Assembly: GCA_965197375.1 (NCBI GenBank)
Contig: CBDAMZ010000008.1
Span: 248,001 to 312,000, forward strand
DNA: 64,000 bases
Reading direction: 5' to 3'
Origin: CBDAMZ01 sp965197375
GTDB taxonomy: Bacteria > Acidobacteriota > Vicinamibacteria > Vicinamibacterales > UBA8438
Positions 53,050 to 62,560 of this stretch are shown piece after piece; within the stretch, counting starts at the first letter, position 1, and every line of letters begins with the position of its first letter. The notes under the pieces are model-generated. The model was not told where the DNA came from. It worked only from the letters and a program-made list of their open reading frames with translations, and made no database searches. The position numbers were made by a program, and so were the translations under genes.

Positions 53050-55092
53050 CTAAGGTTGACCTTGGCTGTCGTCTTCCCCCATCAGGTGGTTCCAGTGCCG
53101 GCCCGCCTGTGTGAGAATCGGTGAAAGATCCCTGGCGAGCAGATATCCGTCTGCCACCAAGGCCAGCGCCGCGTCCGTCACCAGGCCCAGATATTCCGCA
53201 CTGGTGCGATACCGCTCTCTGATCGAGCGCCTTAGGTCCCCGGTCCGTTGCCGATCGTCTCGAGTCCGCGGGAACGGAATGTAGGCGCCTTGCATGCTCG
53301 ACAGGGCGTTTGTCGGTCCAGCTTCTGGCCGAAACAGGTTCCAGCCGGTGTAGGTCGCGAGCGGCACCGCCACTTCCGGCATCATTAGTCCACCTGTCTC
53401 GTTCCCATCGGCGTCGACCGCGGGAACCATAACCGGGAACTCGGAGATCACTTCGGGCGGCTCGACGGTGACGATCCCGTGGGTGCGGAACTTCGGACCG
53501 TAGACGACGCGATATGCTTTGTGCGGTTCGGCCGGCCGGCCGACGTCGGGCAGATTTGGGAAATCGAAATCCTGAGGATGCACCAGATCGCCGTCGCTGA
53601 TTCGTGGATAGTGGCTCGCGGGCGGCGCCGCCCCGTTGTCAATCCAGCAGTTCATCGCCAACAGTAGGCTGCGAAGGAACCAGGAATAGTCATTGGGATT
53701 GCTGAGCTGTTGTCCGCTTGTCTGGATTGGTGGGAACCGGCCAGGCCCGTGCTGCCCCCCGGCAAAGGAATAGATGCGGACGTTGTCCATTAGCGGGGCG
53801 TCTACCGACCCATCGATGGTGGTGTGAATCAATGAGGCCGCACGTCCCCAGTATTCGTAGGAGGAGTTCGTGTAGAACACTTTGGGCATGTGCTCAGGCG
53901 CGATGCCGGCGAGCAAGCCCTCGCGCAGGTCAGTTTCCGGATCGTGCTGAACCACGTCGGTGAAGGGGAAAATATCGCTTGGGTAGAGTTTGTTCAGGAA
54001 GGGGTGGCCGTCACGTGACGGTTGAGCGAAGCGGTGATTGAAGCTACCGCGACCGCCGCCGGCGACATGCGACATGATCCCGTCGAACGCCTTCCGATGC
54101 GACTCGTTTTCGTTAAAGCCGTAATAGAGGAACGTGCGCAGAAAGCGCCCGCTCTGCGAGACGCCCCAGGCCACGGCCCGATCGATAGCCCCCACCGGAA
54201 TCGAGAGCGCCTCAGCCGCGCCGTACTTAAGCCGGGAGATCATGTCACGCACGGCTGCTGGACCGAGGCCGACGAGCGGTGGATCCTGCGCTGTGTAGAC
54301 GATGTCGTAGAGCTTGTGAGGTTCGAAGCCGCCCTCCAGATAAACGCGTGTACGGTCGGGCACGACGGACCCGTTGTTCTCCAGACGTGCGAATGCCCAT
54401 TGGTCCTCCGGGATAATTTGACGCGGCCCATCAACCGTGTCACGAACCGTCATCACATGAGCTGGATCTTCGAGGTTTGCCACGGGGTACGCGACATGAT
54501 TGCGGTCGGCCAACGAGTGATCGAAAGTCCACTTGCTAACGATGACCTCGCTCCGGACTAATCCGGTGATTGGGGTCCCGTTGTTGGTCGCAATAGGTGG
54601 GTAGATTCGGATGCGTCCGTCCTGCAGCGGTGGATCAAACTGCCAGCCCAACCAGAGCAGCGTGAAGCCGTGCTGCATCAAGAAGCCGTCGCCCATTTCG
54701 GCCTCCGTCTCCGGATCGAGGCTGCCAGCGGCATTGTTAAAATACCCCAGCATGCCCTTGCGGCCGCGATTGGACACTTCATAGAGAACCGTCCCGTTGC
54801 CTCGCGTGATGTCCTTCGGTTTGATCAGGAAGAAGTCGGAGTGGAACTCGACCTTGCCCGCCGCATTCCGAGGTGCGTAGCCGATGTCAGTGATGATTCG
54901 ATTGGCCGAATTATCGGGATCGACCTCGAAGTAGACTACACCGACGAGTTTTTCGTACGGTCCGGCAAGGCCGAACGACTTCCCGCCGGCGAGGTTGGCT
55001 CGGGACTGGATATGGAACCGGGCAACTTCGGCCGATGCCGTTGGTGAGATCAGGAAAACCAGAACTAGGCATACCAACGACATGCGGGCCAT
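53050..55092 (-). CDS. Secreted alpha/beta-hydrolase domain protein (Abhydrolase_10 type)
   Basis: 680 residues with a signal peptide (LVCLVLVFLISPTASAE). The nucleophile motif is GVSQSGRFLRTFLYYG, followed by SHVAGGGRGSFNHRF. Large, secreted members of this family are common in soil and marine bacteria, and their substrates are unknown. A TATAAT box at 55160-55155 and GGAGAG before the start fit its own promoter. It lies next to another large secreted hydrolase on the same strand. Confidence 0.85.
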   Translation of the reverse strand: MARMSLVCLVLVFLISPTASAEVARFHIQSRANLAGGKSFGLAGPYEKLVGVVYFEVDPDNSANRIITDIGYAPRNAAGKVEFHSDFFLIKPKDITRGNGTVLYEVSNRGRKGMLGYFNNAAGSLDPETEAEMGDGFLMQHGFTLLWLGWQFDPPLQDGRIRIYPPIATNNGTPITGLVRSEVIVSKWTFDHSLADRNHVAYPVANLEDPAHVMTVRDTVDGPRQIIPEDQWAFARLENNGSVVPDRTRVYLEGGFEPHKLYDIVYTAQDPPLVGLGPAAVRDMISRLKYGAAEALSIPVGAIDRAVAWGVSQSGRFLRTFLYYGFNENESHRKAFDGIMSHVAGGGRGSFNHRFAQPSRDGHPFLNKLYPSDIFPFTDVVQHDPETDLREGLLAGIAPEHMPKVFYTNSSYEYWGRAASLIHTTIDGSVDAPLMDNVRIYSFAGGQHGPGRFPPIQTSGQQLSNPNDYSWFLRSLLLAMNCWIDNGAAPPASHYPRISDGDLVHPQDFDFPNLPDVGRPAEPHKAYRVVYGPKFRTHGIVTVEPPEVISEFPVMVPAVDADGNETGGLMMPEVAVPLATYTGWNLFRPEAGPTNALSSMQGAYIPFPRTRDDRQRTGDLRRSIRERYRTSAEYLGLVTDAALALVADGYLLARDLSPILTQAGRHWNHLMGEDDSQGQP

Positions 55093-55154
55093 CTGTCTCT
55101 CCTCGAGGGGGACGCTAACTGCGGCCCAGACGTCAGAGCCTGAGACGAACGCCG

Positions 55155-55160
55155 ATTATA
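55155..55160 (-). promoter_or_regulatory. Consensus -10 box before the Abhydrolase_10 gene
   Basis: TATAAT reads on the minus strand at 55160-55155, 63 bases before the start at 55092. The -35 region is weak, so this is a tentative promoter. Confidence 0.4.
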
Positions 55161-55252
55161 GCGCTGTTGCTGTCCAGAGAGTTGTTTAGCCGCACGGAGA
55201 GCGGCGCTGGACCGTGTTTGTCCAGCTCACTAGATCGACATATCCGGCGGCG

Positions 55253-57067
55253 TCACCGTGACGCGAGCTCAGGCGATTCCGGGCGAGTGGGAATGATGGG
55301 CAGCACGACCCGCGAGGGGTGTTCCCGATCGTGGTAGATAGTGTTGGTGGCGACGACTCCCGGAATGTCATCGTCGATCTCTCTCCCAGTGTTGCCGTTC
55401 GGGTACCATTTCGGGAAACTGCTACTGCTAAGCACGATCCGAATACGGTGTCCCTCCCTAAATAAGTTCGAGATGGGATACAGCTCGATTTTGAACTTGT
55501 AGATCTCCCCCGGCTTCATTAGGGTTGGTTGCTCGTCGCCGTCCCGGTAGCGCGCGCGTAGGATGTTCTGCCGCAGGATTTGCGAGTACCCGTCCGGGTA
55601 CACATCTGTGATCGCCACCACCCAGTCAGTGTCGACCGCAGATGACGAGGCGTAGAACTCAATTACCGGAAAGCCCGTAACCTCGAGGTCTTTCTCGAGA
55701 GGCGGCGTGGTGTAAGTGAGACTCCGGCGCTCCGCAGGGCGATGATCACGGGCGCCACGGGGTTCCACGAATAGGTCCCCCCCGATACTGGGAACCGGCC
55801 GCGTTGGATCGTATTCGTAGCGGTCTGGCTCCTCGTCACCGGGATGTGCCAGCGTGAGAACACCATCGTTAACCGAGTTGATGGATCCCGAAAGGCTGGC
55901 ACTCAGGAAATAGTCCGTGTAGGTCGTTCGCGCCAGCGGAAATTCCTGTTCGTCGCGCCAGATGTTGGCGCCCATCACGAACACCCGAACCGGCGCTTCG
56001 CCCATGAGGCCGGTGTCGAGGTCCTTCAGGTGGTGGTCGAACCAGCGCTCCGCAAACGCGAAGTAATTGAGTGCTGCTTCTGGACCAAAGTCGAGGTCGC
56101 CGATCACGCGTGGCATGACTTCGCCTCGGCCGTGAAGCCACGGGCCGAGAAGTAGTTTTTGAGCCTGCCGGGCACGCGGGCCGCCGTATTGGCGGATCCC
56201 GTTGTACTGCTTGACTTGCGCCTCAGGATAGCGATCGTACCAGCTGCCGATGTGGTAGATCGGCACGTCGATTTCGCCCCAGTGCTCGTCGACTGCTAGC
56301 TGCCGCCAGTAGTCGTTGTAGTAGGGGTTGCCGATGAGATCACGAATCATCTCGGATAGCATGCTTTCCCCGAAGGGCACCTGGTTCTGCTGCTTCGATG
56401 CATACCATTCTGTCCACGCATCGGGGCCGCCGACGTAGCCACGCCAGCCCGGTGGGTTTAGGCGGAAGGGACGCGCCATTTCCTGCTGACTGAGCAGCCA
56501 GCTCGGCATGATGAGATGAATGGCGCCACCGGTGTAGAATAGCTCGCGATAGGGGTTCGACGCGGTCTGGGAACAAACCATGGCAGCCAGGTGCGGCGGC
56601 CTAGTGGGGGCAGTCAGGTACTGGTTCATACAGGTGAACGAGCCGCCGATGGTACCAACCTTCCCGTTCGACCATGGCTGCGTGCCGGCCCATTCGATGG
56701 TGTCGTACCCGTCGCGCCGTTCGCCCCAACCATTGTCGACCAGATAGTAGTAACGCCCCTCGGATTGGTGCCGGCCTCTCTCGTCCTGCACCAGCGACAC
56801 GTAGCCACGCCTGGCGAAGTACAGAGCCATGTCGTTCTCGCAAACGCCTTTGTTGTACGGCGTACGCTCGAGGACGACGGGGAATGGACCGAGTCCCTGA
56901 TTGACCGGAAGGTAGACATCAGTTGCCAGCCTGACGCCATCGCGCATCGATACCAGGGCCTCCTGGCAGTCGACGCCCTGCGCCGACCCTACCCGCGGGA
57001 CACTAAAAATTAGCACCGTTACTGCCACTACCAGCATTACGCTCGTCCGTATGGCGTGTGTTGACAT
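55253..57067 (-). CDS. Secreted CocE/NonD family hydrolase (X-Pro dipeptidyl-peptidase type)
   Basis: 604 residues with a signal peptide (MLVVAVTVLIFSVPRVGSAQG). The alpha/beta-hydrolase core has MRDGVRLATDVYLP at the start, GTIGGSFTCMNQYL with the nucleophile Ser, and a C-terminal PepX_C jelly-roll (PISNLFREGHRIRIVLSSSSFPKW). Family members split X-Pro peptides, cocaine esters or antibiotic esters. The substrate here is unknown. Confidence 0.92.
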   Translation of the reverse strand: MSTHAIRTSVMLVVAVTVLIFSVPRVGSAQGVDCQEALVSMRDGVRLATDVYLPVNQGLGPFPVVLERTPYNKGVCENDMALYFARRGYVSLVQDERGRHQSEGRYYYLVDNGWGERRDGYDTIEWAGTQPWSNGKVGTIGGSFTCMNQYLTAPTRPPHLAAMVCSQTASNPYRELFYTGGAIHLIMPSWLLSQQEMARPFRLNPPGWRGYVGGPDAWTEWYASKQQNQVPFGESMLSEMIRDLIGNPYYNDYWRQLAVDEHWGEIDVPIYHIGSWYDRYPEAQVKQYNGIRQYGGPRARQAQKLLLGPWLHGRGEVMPRVIGDLDFGPEAALNYFAFAERWFDHHLKDLDTGLMGEAPVRVFVMGANIWRDEQEFPLARTTYTDYFLSASLSGSINSVNDGVLTLAHPGDEEPDRYEYDPTRPVPSIGGDLFVEPRGARDHRPAERRSLTYTTPPLEKDLEVTGFPVIEFYASSSAVDTDWVVAITDVYPDGYSQILRQNILRARYRDGDEQPTLMKPGEIYKFKIELYPISNLFREGHRIRIVLSSSSFPKWYPNGNTGREIDDDIPGVVATNTIYHDREHPSRVVLPIIPTRPESPELASR

Positions 57068-57143
57068 GGGACACTCCTCCTGGGCCTACCGACAGTTCAG
57101 CCGGGATTTTTGTTTTAGCCGATCGGATCGGCATGGTTACACA

Positions 57144-59009
57144 TTAACGCGTTCCCCGTGCGGATTGTAAGGTCCTTTTCTGGCAGAACGCCACCAACAG
57201 CGTAATCCCTAACCCCACTCCGTCCGTCACTACATCGGGCACAATTAAACACACCCCCGCACTCACCAGGAGCAACCGTTCCCATGGGGCCGTTCTTGTC
57301 AGGAGCCAGCCTTCCAGGCCCGCTGCTAGTGAGATCACCCCGGTGGCAGCTGTGATAACCGCCAGTGCGACCTGCGGGACCGTTCCCACCAGTAGCAGTT
57401 CAGGGCGGTAAATAAAGATCAACGGTACCAAAAAAGCGATCACAGCCAATCGCATAGCCTTAAAGCCGATTTGGTTAGGCCCACCTCCAGAAAGACCGGC
57501 CACGGCATAGGCTGCCACGGCCACTGGCGGTGTAATCGCCGACATGACGGCATAGTAGACGATGAACAGGTGTGCTGGCAGAGTCGGCAACCCCAGTGAC
57601 AGCAGGGCCGGCCCGATCAGTACTGCCGTCAGTATGTAGGCCGACGGTACTGGCATTCCCATTCCTAAAATGATGCAGATCACCATGGTCAGCAGCAGTA
57701 CCGGCAAGAGGTGCTGGCCGGTTAAACCAAGCAATAAACTGGTGAACTTCCCGCCCAGCCCAGAGAAGGCCAGTCCTCCTACCACCACGCCTGCCGCGGC
57801 GCACGCTGCTACCACAACGATCGACCCCTTGGTGGCATCTTCTAGGGCAGCCGCGAGACGACCGAGATTCATTCGAGTGCCGGGCCTAATCCAGCTGACG
57901 GCAATGGTGGAAAAGATCGCGGCGGCAGCTGCAAACACTGGGCTGTGGCCGCTTATCAGCAGCCATGTCAGGATTAGCAACGGGAGCAGGAAATGGAGGT
58001 TGTGTTTAAGGGCTCTAAACTTCACCATGTCACTTTCTGGCTTCAGCCCCATTCGCAAGGCCTGCAGGTGAACCTGGGTTAGTAAGCTTAGGTAGTAGAG
58101 CAGGGCCGGGATGGCGGCGGCTCTGACGATCTCGATGTAAGCGATTCCGGTCAGCTCAGACATGATAAAGACAGCCGAGCCCATCACGGGAGGCATGATG
58201 CTGCCCCCGGCCGCCGCCGCGGCCACGGTTCCTCCAGCCTCGACAGGCCCGTAACCCGCACGCCTCATCAGTGGAATGGTGAAGGCGCCGGTGGTCACGG
58301 CATCTGAGGTTGGACTGCCGGATATCATTCCAAACAATCCACAAGACACAACGGCTACTTTGGCCGAGCCACCCCGTGTCCGGGCCGCCACTAGTTTGGC
58401 CAGGTCGATAAAAAAGTCTCCGCCGCCGGAGTGGTGTAGCAGGACACCGAAAAGAATGAATAGATAGACGTAGGTGGAGGCAACCGCTAGGGGCTCTCCA
58501 AAGACACCGTTGATGGTGAAGATCATCTGATCTAAGAACTCGCCAACTGAAAAATATCGATGCGAAAAAGTTCCCTGTATTTGATGACCTAGCAGCAAAA
58601 ATAGGGCAAACAGGCTGGCAATGATGAGAATCGGCCAACCGATGAAGCGCCGCGTCAGCTCGGTAACGAGGAGCAGCAGCACAGCCCCCACTGCAAGATC
58701 GGGAATGGTTAGTGGGTCGACCATCGGCCACCGCCACTGCAAGCGCTCGAAGTGCAAGGCGTAGTAGCAACCGCAGAGCACGGCTCCGATGGCCAGCGCC
58801 GAGTCCAAGCGTGGTTTTTTGCTCCCGCTTCCCAACAGGAAAGCGTAGGCAAGCACCCAAACCAGGAAAATTACCCGGTGGAGAAGAGGGTCGAGAGTGC
58901 TAAATACCACGGCCCAGACCTGAAAGATGGCGAGACTCACGCCCAAGTACTTGGCGATCCGTCGCAGGGGGGCGTGGGGTGAGCTACTTCGATCCTGAGG
59001 TGTGGGCAT
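57144..59009 (-). CDS. TRAP transporter fused membrane protein (second system)
   Basis: 621 residues with about 16 hydrophobic helices. DctM-type motifs are LLHHSGGGDFFIDLAKLVAAR, GLFGMISGSPTSDAVTTGAFTIPLM and GGTVAAAAAGGSIMPPVMG. The N-terminus carries the fused DctQ-like part. It pairs with the TAXI protein upstream. It is clearly different from the permease at 22.7 kb. G+C is lower than in the middle of the window. Confidence 0.93.
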   Translation of the reverse strand: MPTPQDRSSSPHAPLRRIAKYLGVSLAIFQVWAVVFSTLDPLLHRVIFLVWVLAYAFLLGSGSKKPRLDSALAIGAVLCGCYYALHFERLQWRWPMVDPLTIPDLAVGAVLLLLVTELTRRFIGWPILIIASLFALFLLLGHQIQGTFSHRYFSVGEFLDQMIFTINGVFGEPLAVASTYVYLFILFGVLLHHSGGGDFFIDLAKLVAARTRGGSAKVAVVSCGLFGMISGSPTSDAVTTGAFTIPLMRRAGYGPVEAGGTVAAAAAGGSIMPPVMGSAVFIMSELTGIAYIEIVRAAAIPALLYYLSLLTQVHLQALRMGLKPESDMVKFRALKHNLHFLLPLLILTWLLISGHSPVFAAAAAIFSTIAVSWIRPGTRMNLGRLAAALEDATKGSIVVVAACAAAGVVVGGLAFSGLGGKFTSLLLGLTGQHLLPVLLLTMVICIILGMGMPVPSAYILTAVLIGPALLSLGLPTLPAHLFIVYYAVMSAITPPVAVAAYAVAGLSGGGPNQIGFKAMRLAVIAFLVPLIFIYRPELLLVGTVPQVALAVITAATGVISLAAGLEGWLLTRTAPWERLLLVSAGVCLIVPDVVTDGVGLGITLLVAFCQKRTLQSARGTR

Positions 59010-59117
59010 GTTGATCGCGTAGGGCCGTGGGCTACAGGATAAATTCTCGAGGTTCGACTTGCCAGGCCTTGAAGGAGCACAGGATGATCATGACACTTCG
59101 ATTTTGCATCTCGTTGT

Positions 59118-59136
59118 CTACGTTGTCGTGACGTAG
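59118..59136. promoter_or_regulatory. Palindromic operator candidate between the TAXI and permease genes
   Basis: CTACGT and ACGTAG are perfect reverse complements with 7 bases between. The site is inside a 200-bp gap within the transporter pair. It fits a dimeric regulator site, but may be chance. Confidence 0.35.
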
Positions 59137-59209
59137 CAGCAATGCACGCGTTTTTCAGTGCCGCTCGGCCACCGATGTCCGCCTTATTATGACAGGCGTG
59201 CGGGACACA

Positions 59210-60289
59210 TTAGGGACTTGTCTGAGTTTGGAGCAAACCGGCTTCTTTGAAGAACTGTTGCGATCCTGGATGTAGGGGTAGGAAGGCGGACGGTGACAGT
59301 TCCTGCGGTGTCAAAGTCGAGAGCGCCTTGTGGACGCCGTGAAGGTAATCGAGGTTTGCGTGGATCGAGTGACTGATCTGGTAGGCTAACTCATTGCTCA
59401 AATTTGAGTTAGCAATCAAGACCACCACGTCGCTGAACGTGACTACGTCGTCATCTAGAAATCGGTAGGCTTCGGCGGGAATGGTCGATCGGTAGGTGCC
59501 CAGCTTCTTATTAGCGACATCGACAGCCAGAGGCGAAGGGGTTAGTAGAGTTAGAGGTTGGTACCGACTGGCTTCGTTGATCAGCGTCTGGGGAAATTGC
59601 ACGGTCAGACTGACCGCGTCCAGGCGACCATCCTTCATCAGATCCAATGAGGGGCGAAGGGCTCGAAAGTACACTTTGCCTCCCCACGATTCGATGTCCT
59701 CGTAGCTGATTCCATACGCCTCAAGTACTGTCCGGCTGGCGATTTCCATCAACGAGCCGCGATAGATTACGCTGAGACGCAACGGGTAGCGTTTGTTCTT
59801 GATGTCTTCGATCGACTTGAGACCAGTGTTCTTGTTAAGGAGAAAATGAAAAGCCGAGTCGCGGTACATGAGTGAGAGACCGCGAAGCGTTTCCAGCTTG
59901 TGGCTGTAGGGATACTCCCCGCGCAGAGCCAGGCGGGCCATGGCCGAATGCACTAAGCCCAGCTCGACTTTACCTTCCGCGACCAGTGCTGCATTAGCCC
60001 CGTCTAGCCCAGGTTCTGAGGTAACCGCTACACAGGGAAGGCCTTTTCGAATGGAGGATACTAGGCCTTCACTGATTGCCGACCAGGCCCCGCTCAACGA
60101 ACCGGCAGCAATGGTGATCCGTGGTGTGGAGTTGCCACCGCAGCTGACTATGCCGGCAAAGACCAGGCCCACCGCAAGCCACCAAAACGGCGGAGGAGAA
60201 GTCTCTGCTCTTCTACGCCCGTGAAGACTGGTACGCGGCGCGAGTTCAATGAAGCCCTCACGTTGATCCAAGCGCTTCGAAAACGGCAT
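59210..60289 (-). CDS. TRAP transporter solute-binding protein, TAXI family (second system)
   Basis: 359 residues. A hydrophobic segment and lipobox GIVSC give Cys50 as lipid anchor. The long stretch before it is unusual, so the start may be further in. RITIAAGSLSGAWSAISEGLVSSI is the TAXI signature with changes. It follows the oxygenase beta-subunit gene by 25 bp. This links the uptake system to ring hydroxylation. Confidence 0.88.
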   Translation of the reverse strand: MPFSKRLDQREGFIELAPRTSLHGRRRAETSPPPFWWLAVGLVFAGIVSCGGNSTPRITIAAGSLSGAWSAISEGLVSSIRKGLPCVAVTSEPGLDGANAALVAEGKVELGLVHSAMARLALRGEYPYSHKLETLRGLSLMYRDSAFHFLLNKNTGLKSIEDIKNKRYPLRLSVIYRGSLMEIASRTVLEAYGISYEDIESWGGKVYFRALRPSLDLMKDGRLDAVSLTVQFPQTLINEASRYQPLTLLTPSPLAVDVANKKLGTYRSTIPAEAYRFLDDDVVTFSDVVVLIANSNLSNELAYQISHSIHANLDYLHGVHKALSTLTPQELSPSAFLPLHPGSQQFFKEAGLLQTQTSP

Positions 60290-60314
60290 ATTGCTCAGAA
60301 TGGCTGGCGAGATC

Positions 60315-60809
60315 CTAGATTGGGTAGACCAACGAGGCTGGGATCAGCGCAGAATCGTACACACAGATTTTTCGGTGAAACTTAAGTTGTCCCTCTACGA
60401 AGGTCAGCTTGTCGAAGTATCTTCCCACCACGAAGACACGTGTGTGTTCGTTTGGGAAGGTCTCAAAAACTGCGAAGTTGGCCCGCACGTCGATTTCATT
60501 ATTAGTCGTTCCAACGATTCTCACTGGGCCTACTACATGACGTAGAATGCGGTCCCGGTAGACGGCCGTTTCCTTGATGCTGTTGACCCGATCGGTCAAT
60601 CCGGCTCGACCCTCACAAAAAATTGTTCCTAGCGGCAGATTCTGCTCGAAGTTCTCGTGTGAGATCACCTTGTACAGGCAGTCGTCAGTAAAAAACTGAG
60701 GCCACCGTTCCATTTCTTGCTCGTTGACACAATCGACATAGTCAGCAAAGAGTTCTTCGATCTGAAGGCGGAGCTCATGCTGATCGATCGGGCTAGTGTT
60801 TGGGTTCAC
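60315..60809 (-). CDS. Ring-hydroxylating oxygenase beta subunit
   Basis: 164 residues, normal for the small NTF2-like subunit. The signature LRLQIEELFADYVDCVNEQEMERWPQFF and VRIVGTTNNEIDVRANF are clear. It shapes the alpha3beta3 complex of the oxygenase and does not bind metal. It follows the alpha gene by 14 bp. Confidence 0.9.
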   Translation of the reverse strand: MNPNTSPIDQHELRLQIEELFADYVDCVNEQEMERWPQFFTDDCLYKVISHENFEQNLPLGTIFCEGRAGLTDRVNSIKETAVYRDRILRHVVGPVRIVGTTNNEIDVRANFAVFETFPNEHTRVFVVGRYFDKLTFVEGQLKFHRKICVYDSALIPASLVYPI

Positions 60810-60823
60810 TGGTCTACCTCCGG

Positions 60824-62098
60824 TCAGAATCCCATCACGTGCCGGTAATGCGCGTAGAAGGCACGAATGGCTGACTCGGTTACAACGTGATTGGTGTCGG
60901 CGGTGTCGCGTCCCCCCATCTCGACTACGGCCCGGGCCTGAGGAGAGTGGCTCACGCCACAGTGAGCAGCTTCCATGACCTCGCTGTCATCCACCGACAC
61001 GAACCCAGCTGGGCCCATCAGGTTAGCTTGGCGCAAGCGTCTCAGATCCATTTCGGCCTCGTCATTCTCGTAGCCAAAGAAGGTCCAATGTAGCTCGAAT
61101 GCGTTGGGTCCTCGAGTTTGGATCTGGCGCATAGCCAGGGTGTTGGACTGCTGCTGAATGATCAGGTTGGGCCACAGGGTCTGCATGACCACGGTGGCGT
61201 CGCCGGAAAACTCTTCCACGGGTTGTAGCAGGGCCTTGTTGTGCAGCGTCATACCTTCTCGTAAAGACTTAATTTCGGCGGTGTCTTCACTGGTCTTGTG
61301 CTCGCCTCTTTGAGAGACGAGCACCGCATGAGCACCTGTGCTATCCATCTCAACTTTTGAAGGGTTGTCGGCTCGAAACAAACCAAACGAGACCAAAAAT
61401 ACATGTAGCAGGCTGGCATGATATGGATCCTTAATGTTCTCGACCATCAGTTTCCAGTTACAGGCCATCCGCTGGCGTGAGTAACCCAAAATTTTAAGCT
61501 GACGCCCATCGAACACACGGTCAAAGTACTTGAGCATCTTGGGGCCAAGATAATTTTCAAGGCTTGGCATATCGTGTTGGAAAGACGCAAAAATTACGCC
61601 GTTGCGGATGGCGACGTTCAAAACTTGAAGATTATTTTCTTCTAGCTTGAAGTCACTTGGCATTCCCCCCATTTTTTTGACGCCGCGCCGGAAGGGGACG
61701 CCAATGAGCGCTCCCTTTAAATCATAGGTCCACTGATGATAGGGACAAATAAACTCACCGCTGTTTCCGTGGTCCTTGTAGCAAAACTCCACGCCCCGAT
61801 GGGCACAACGGTTGACTACGACGTTAATTCCACCTTCCATGTCTCGTGTAACCACAACTGGCTTATCACCGATCGTGGTTCGACGGAAGTCTCCGGGTTT
61901 AGGAATTTCAGCTTCTAGACCTACGTAGCTGTAGCTCGGGCCGGAGAAGATCACTTCCTGTTCCTTTTCGTAGATTTTCGGGTCTGAATAGATCCAGTAA
62001 GGAACTCTACTGATGCCCTCCTTGGGCCAAACGTACTGCTGACTTTCGTTTTCTTGGGTTTTGCCTTGAGCCATAGACTTGGTCTCTCTGTCAGTCAA
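60824..62098 (-). CDS. Ring-hydroxylating oxygenase alpha subunit (salicylate-5-hydroxylase-like)
   Basis: 424 residues. The Rieske 2Fe-2S site is Cys98/His100 and Cys118/His121 (CPYHQW). The mononuclear iron site is His227 and His232 with bridging Asp224 (KDPYHASLLHVF). The sequence WPKEGISRVPYWIYSDP, GLEAEIPKPGDF and GVPFRRGVKKMGGMP resembles the large subunit of salicylate 5-hydroxylase (NagG type) more than naphthalene or phthalate enzymes, from memory. It would hydroxylate an aromatic acid with dioxygen in the cytoplasm. It overlaps the ferredoxin gene by 8 bp. A reductase gene is not in the window. Confidence 0.88.
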   Translation of the reverse strand: MTDRETKSMAQGKTQENESQQYVWPKEGISRVPYWIYSDPKIYEKEQEVIFSGPSYSYVGLEAEIPKPGDFRRTTIGDKPVVVTRDMEGGINVVVNRCAHRGVEFCYKDHGNSGEFICPYHQWTYDLKGALIGVPFRRGVKKMGGMPSDFKLEENNLQVLNVAIRNGVIFASFQHDMPSLENYLGPKMLKYFDRVFDGRQLKILGYSRQRMACNWKLMVENIKDPYHASLLHVFLVSFGLFRADNPSKVEMDSTGAHAVLVSQRGEHKTSEDTAEIKSLREGMTLHNKALLQPVEEFSGDATVVMQTLWPNLIIQQQSNTLAMRQIQTRGPNAFELHWTFFGYENDEAEMDLRRLRQANLMGPAGFVSVDDSEVMEAAHCGVSHSPQARAVVEMGGRDTADTNHVVTESAIRAFYAHYRHVMGF

Positions 62099-62408
62099 TC
62101 TTGATATAGATACTCCCGCCGTTCACTTGGATGGGGTAGATCTTCACACTCTCGGTGACTGGCGGGCTAACGGCGCGACCGGTGGCCAGTTCAAATCGTC
62201 CACCGTGGAGAGGGCACTCTACACAGCCATCCTCGATGTAGCCGTCGGCCAGACTAGCCTGAGCATGGGTGCACGTGTCGTCGATGGCATAAAAGCATCC
62301 GCCCGCATTGAACACAGCTATCAGGTGCCCGTCGATTGGTACCTGTAGGCCCTCATTCTCCGAGACGTCTGGGACGTTGGCTACCCGTTGGTACTTAGAA
62401 CGCTCCAT
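62091..62408 (-). CDS. Rieske ferredoxin
   Basis: 105 residues. The cluster ligands are Cys46/His48 (CTH) and Cys65/His68 (CPLH). It delivers electrons to the oxygenase. The start of the alpha gene overlaps its end, so the two are coupled. Confidence 0.92.
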   Translation of the reverse strand: MERSKYQRVANVPDVSENEGLQVPIDGHLIAVFNAGGCFYAIDDTCTHAQASLADGYIEDGCVECPLHGGRFELATGRAVSPPVTESVKIYPIQVNGGSIYIKID

Positions 62409-62560
62409 GAGTCAATTCAAATTACAGTTCTCTGAACCAGCACCTCACGTGGCATGTAGGGCGCCTGACGTGAGCCTTAAGCCAGTTACTACGCAAGTGA
62501 GCCTCGGTGGTCATTGGAGGCGTCCAAAGATGAGGGACCGTAACTCGGCGACGGCCAGCG

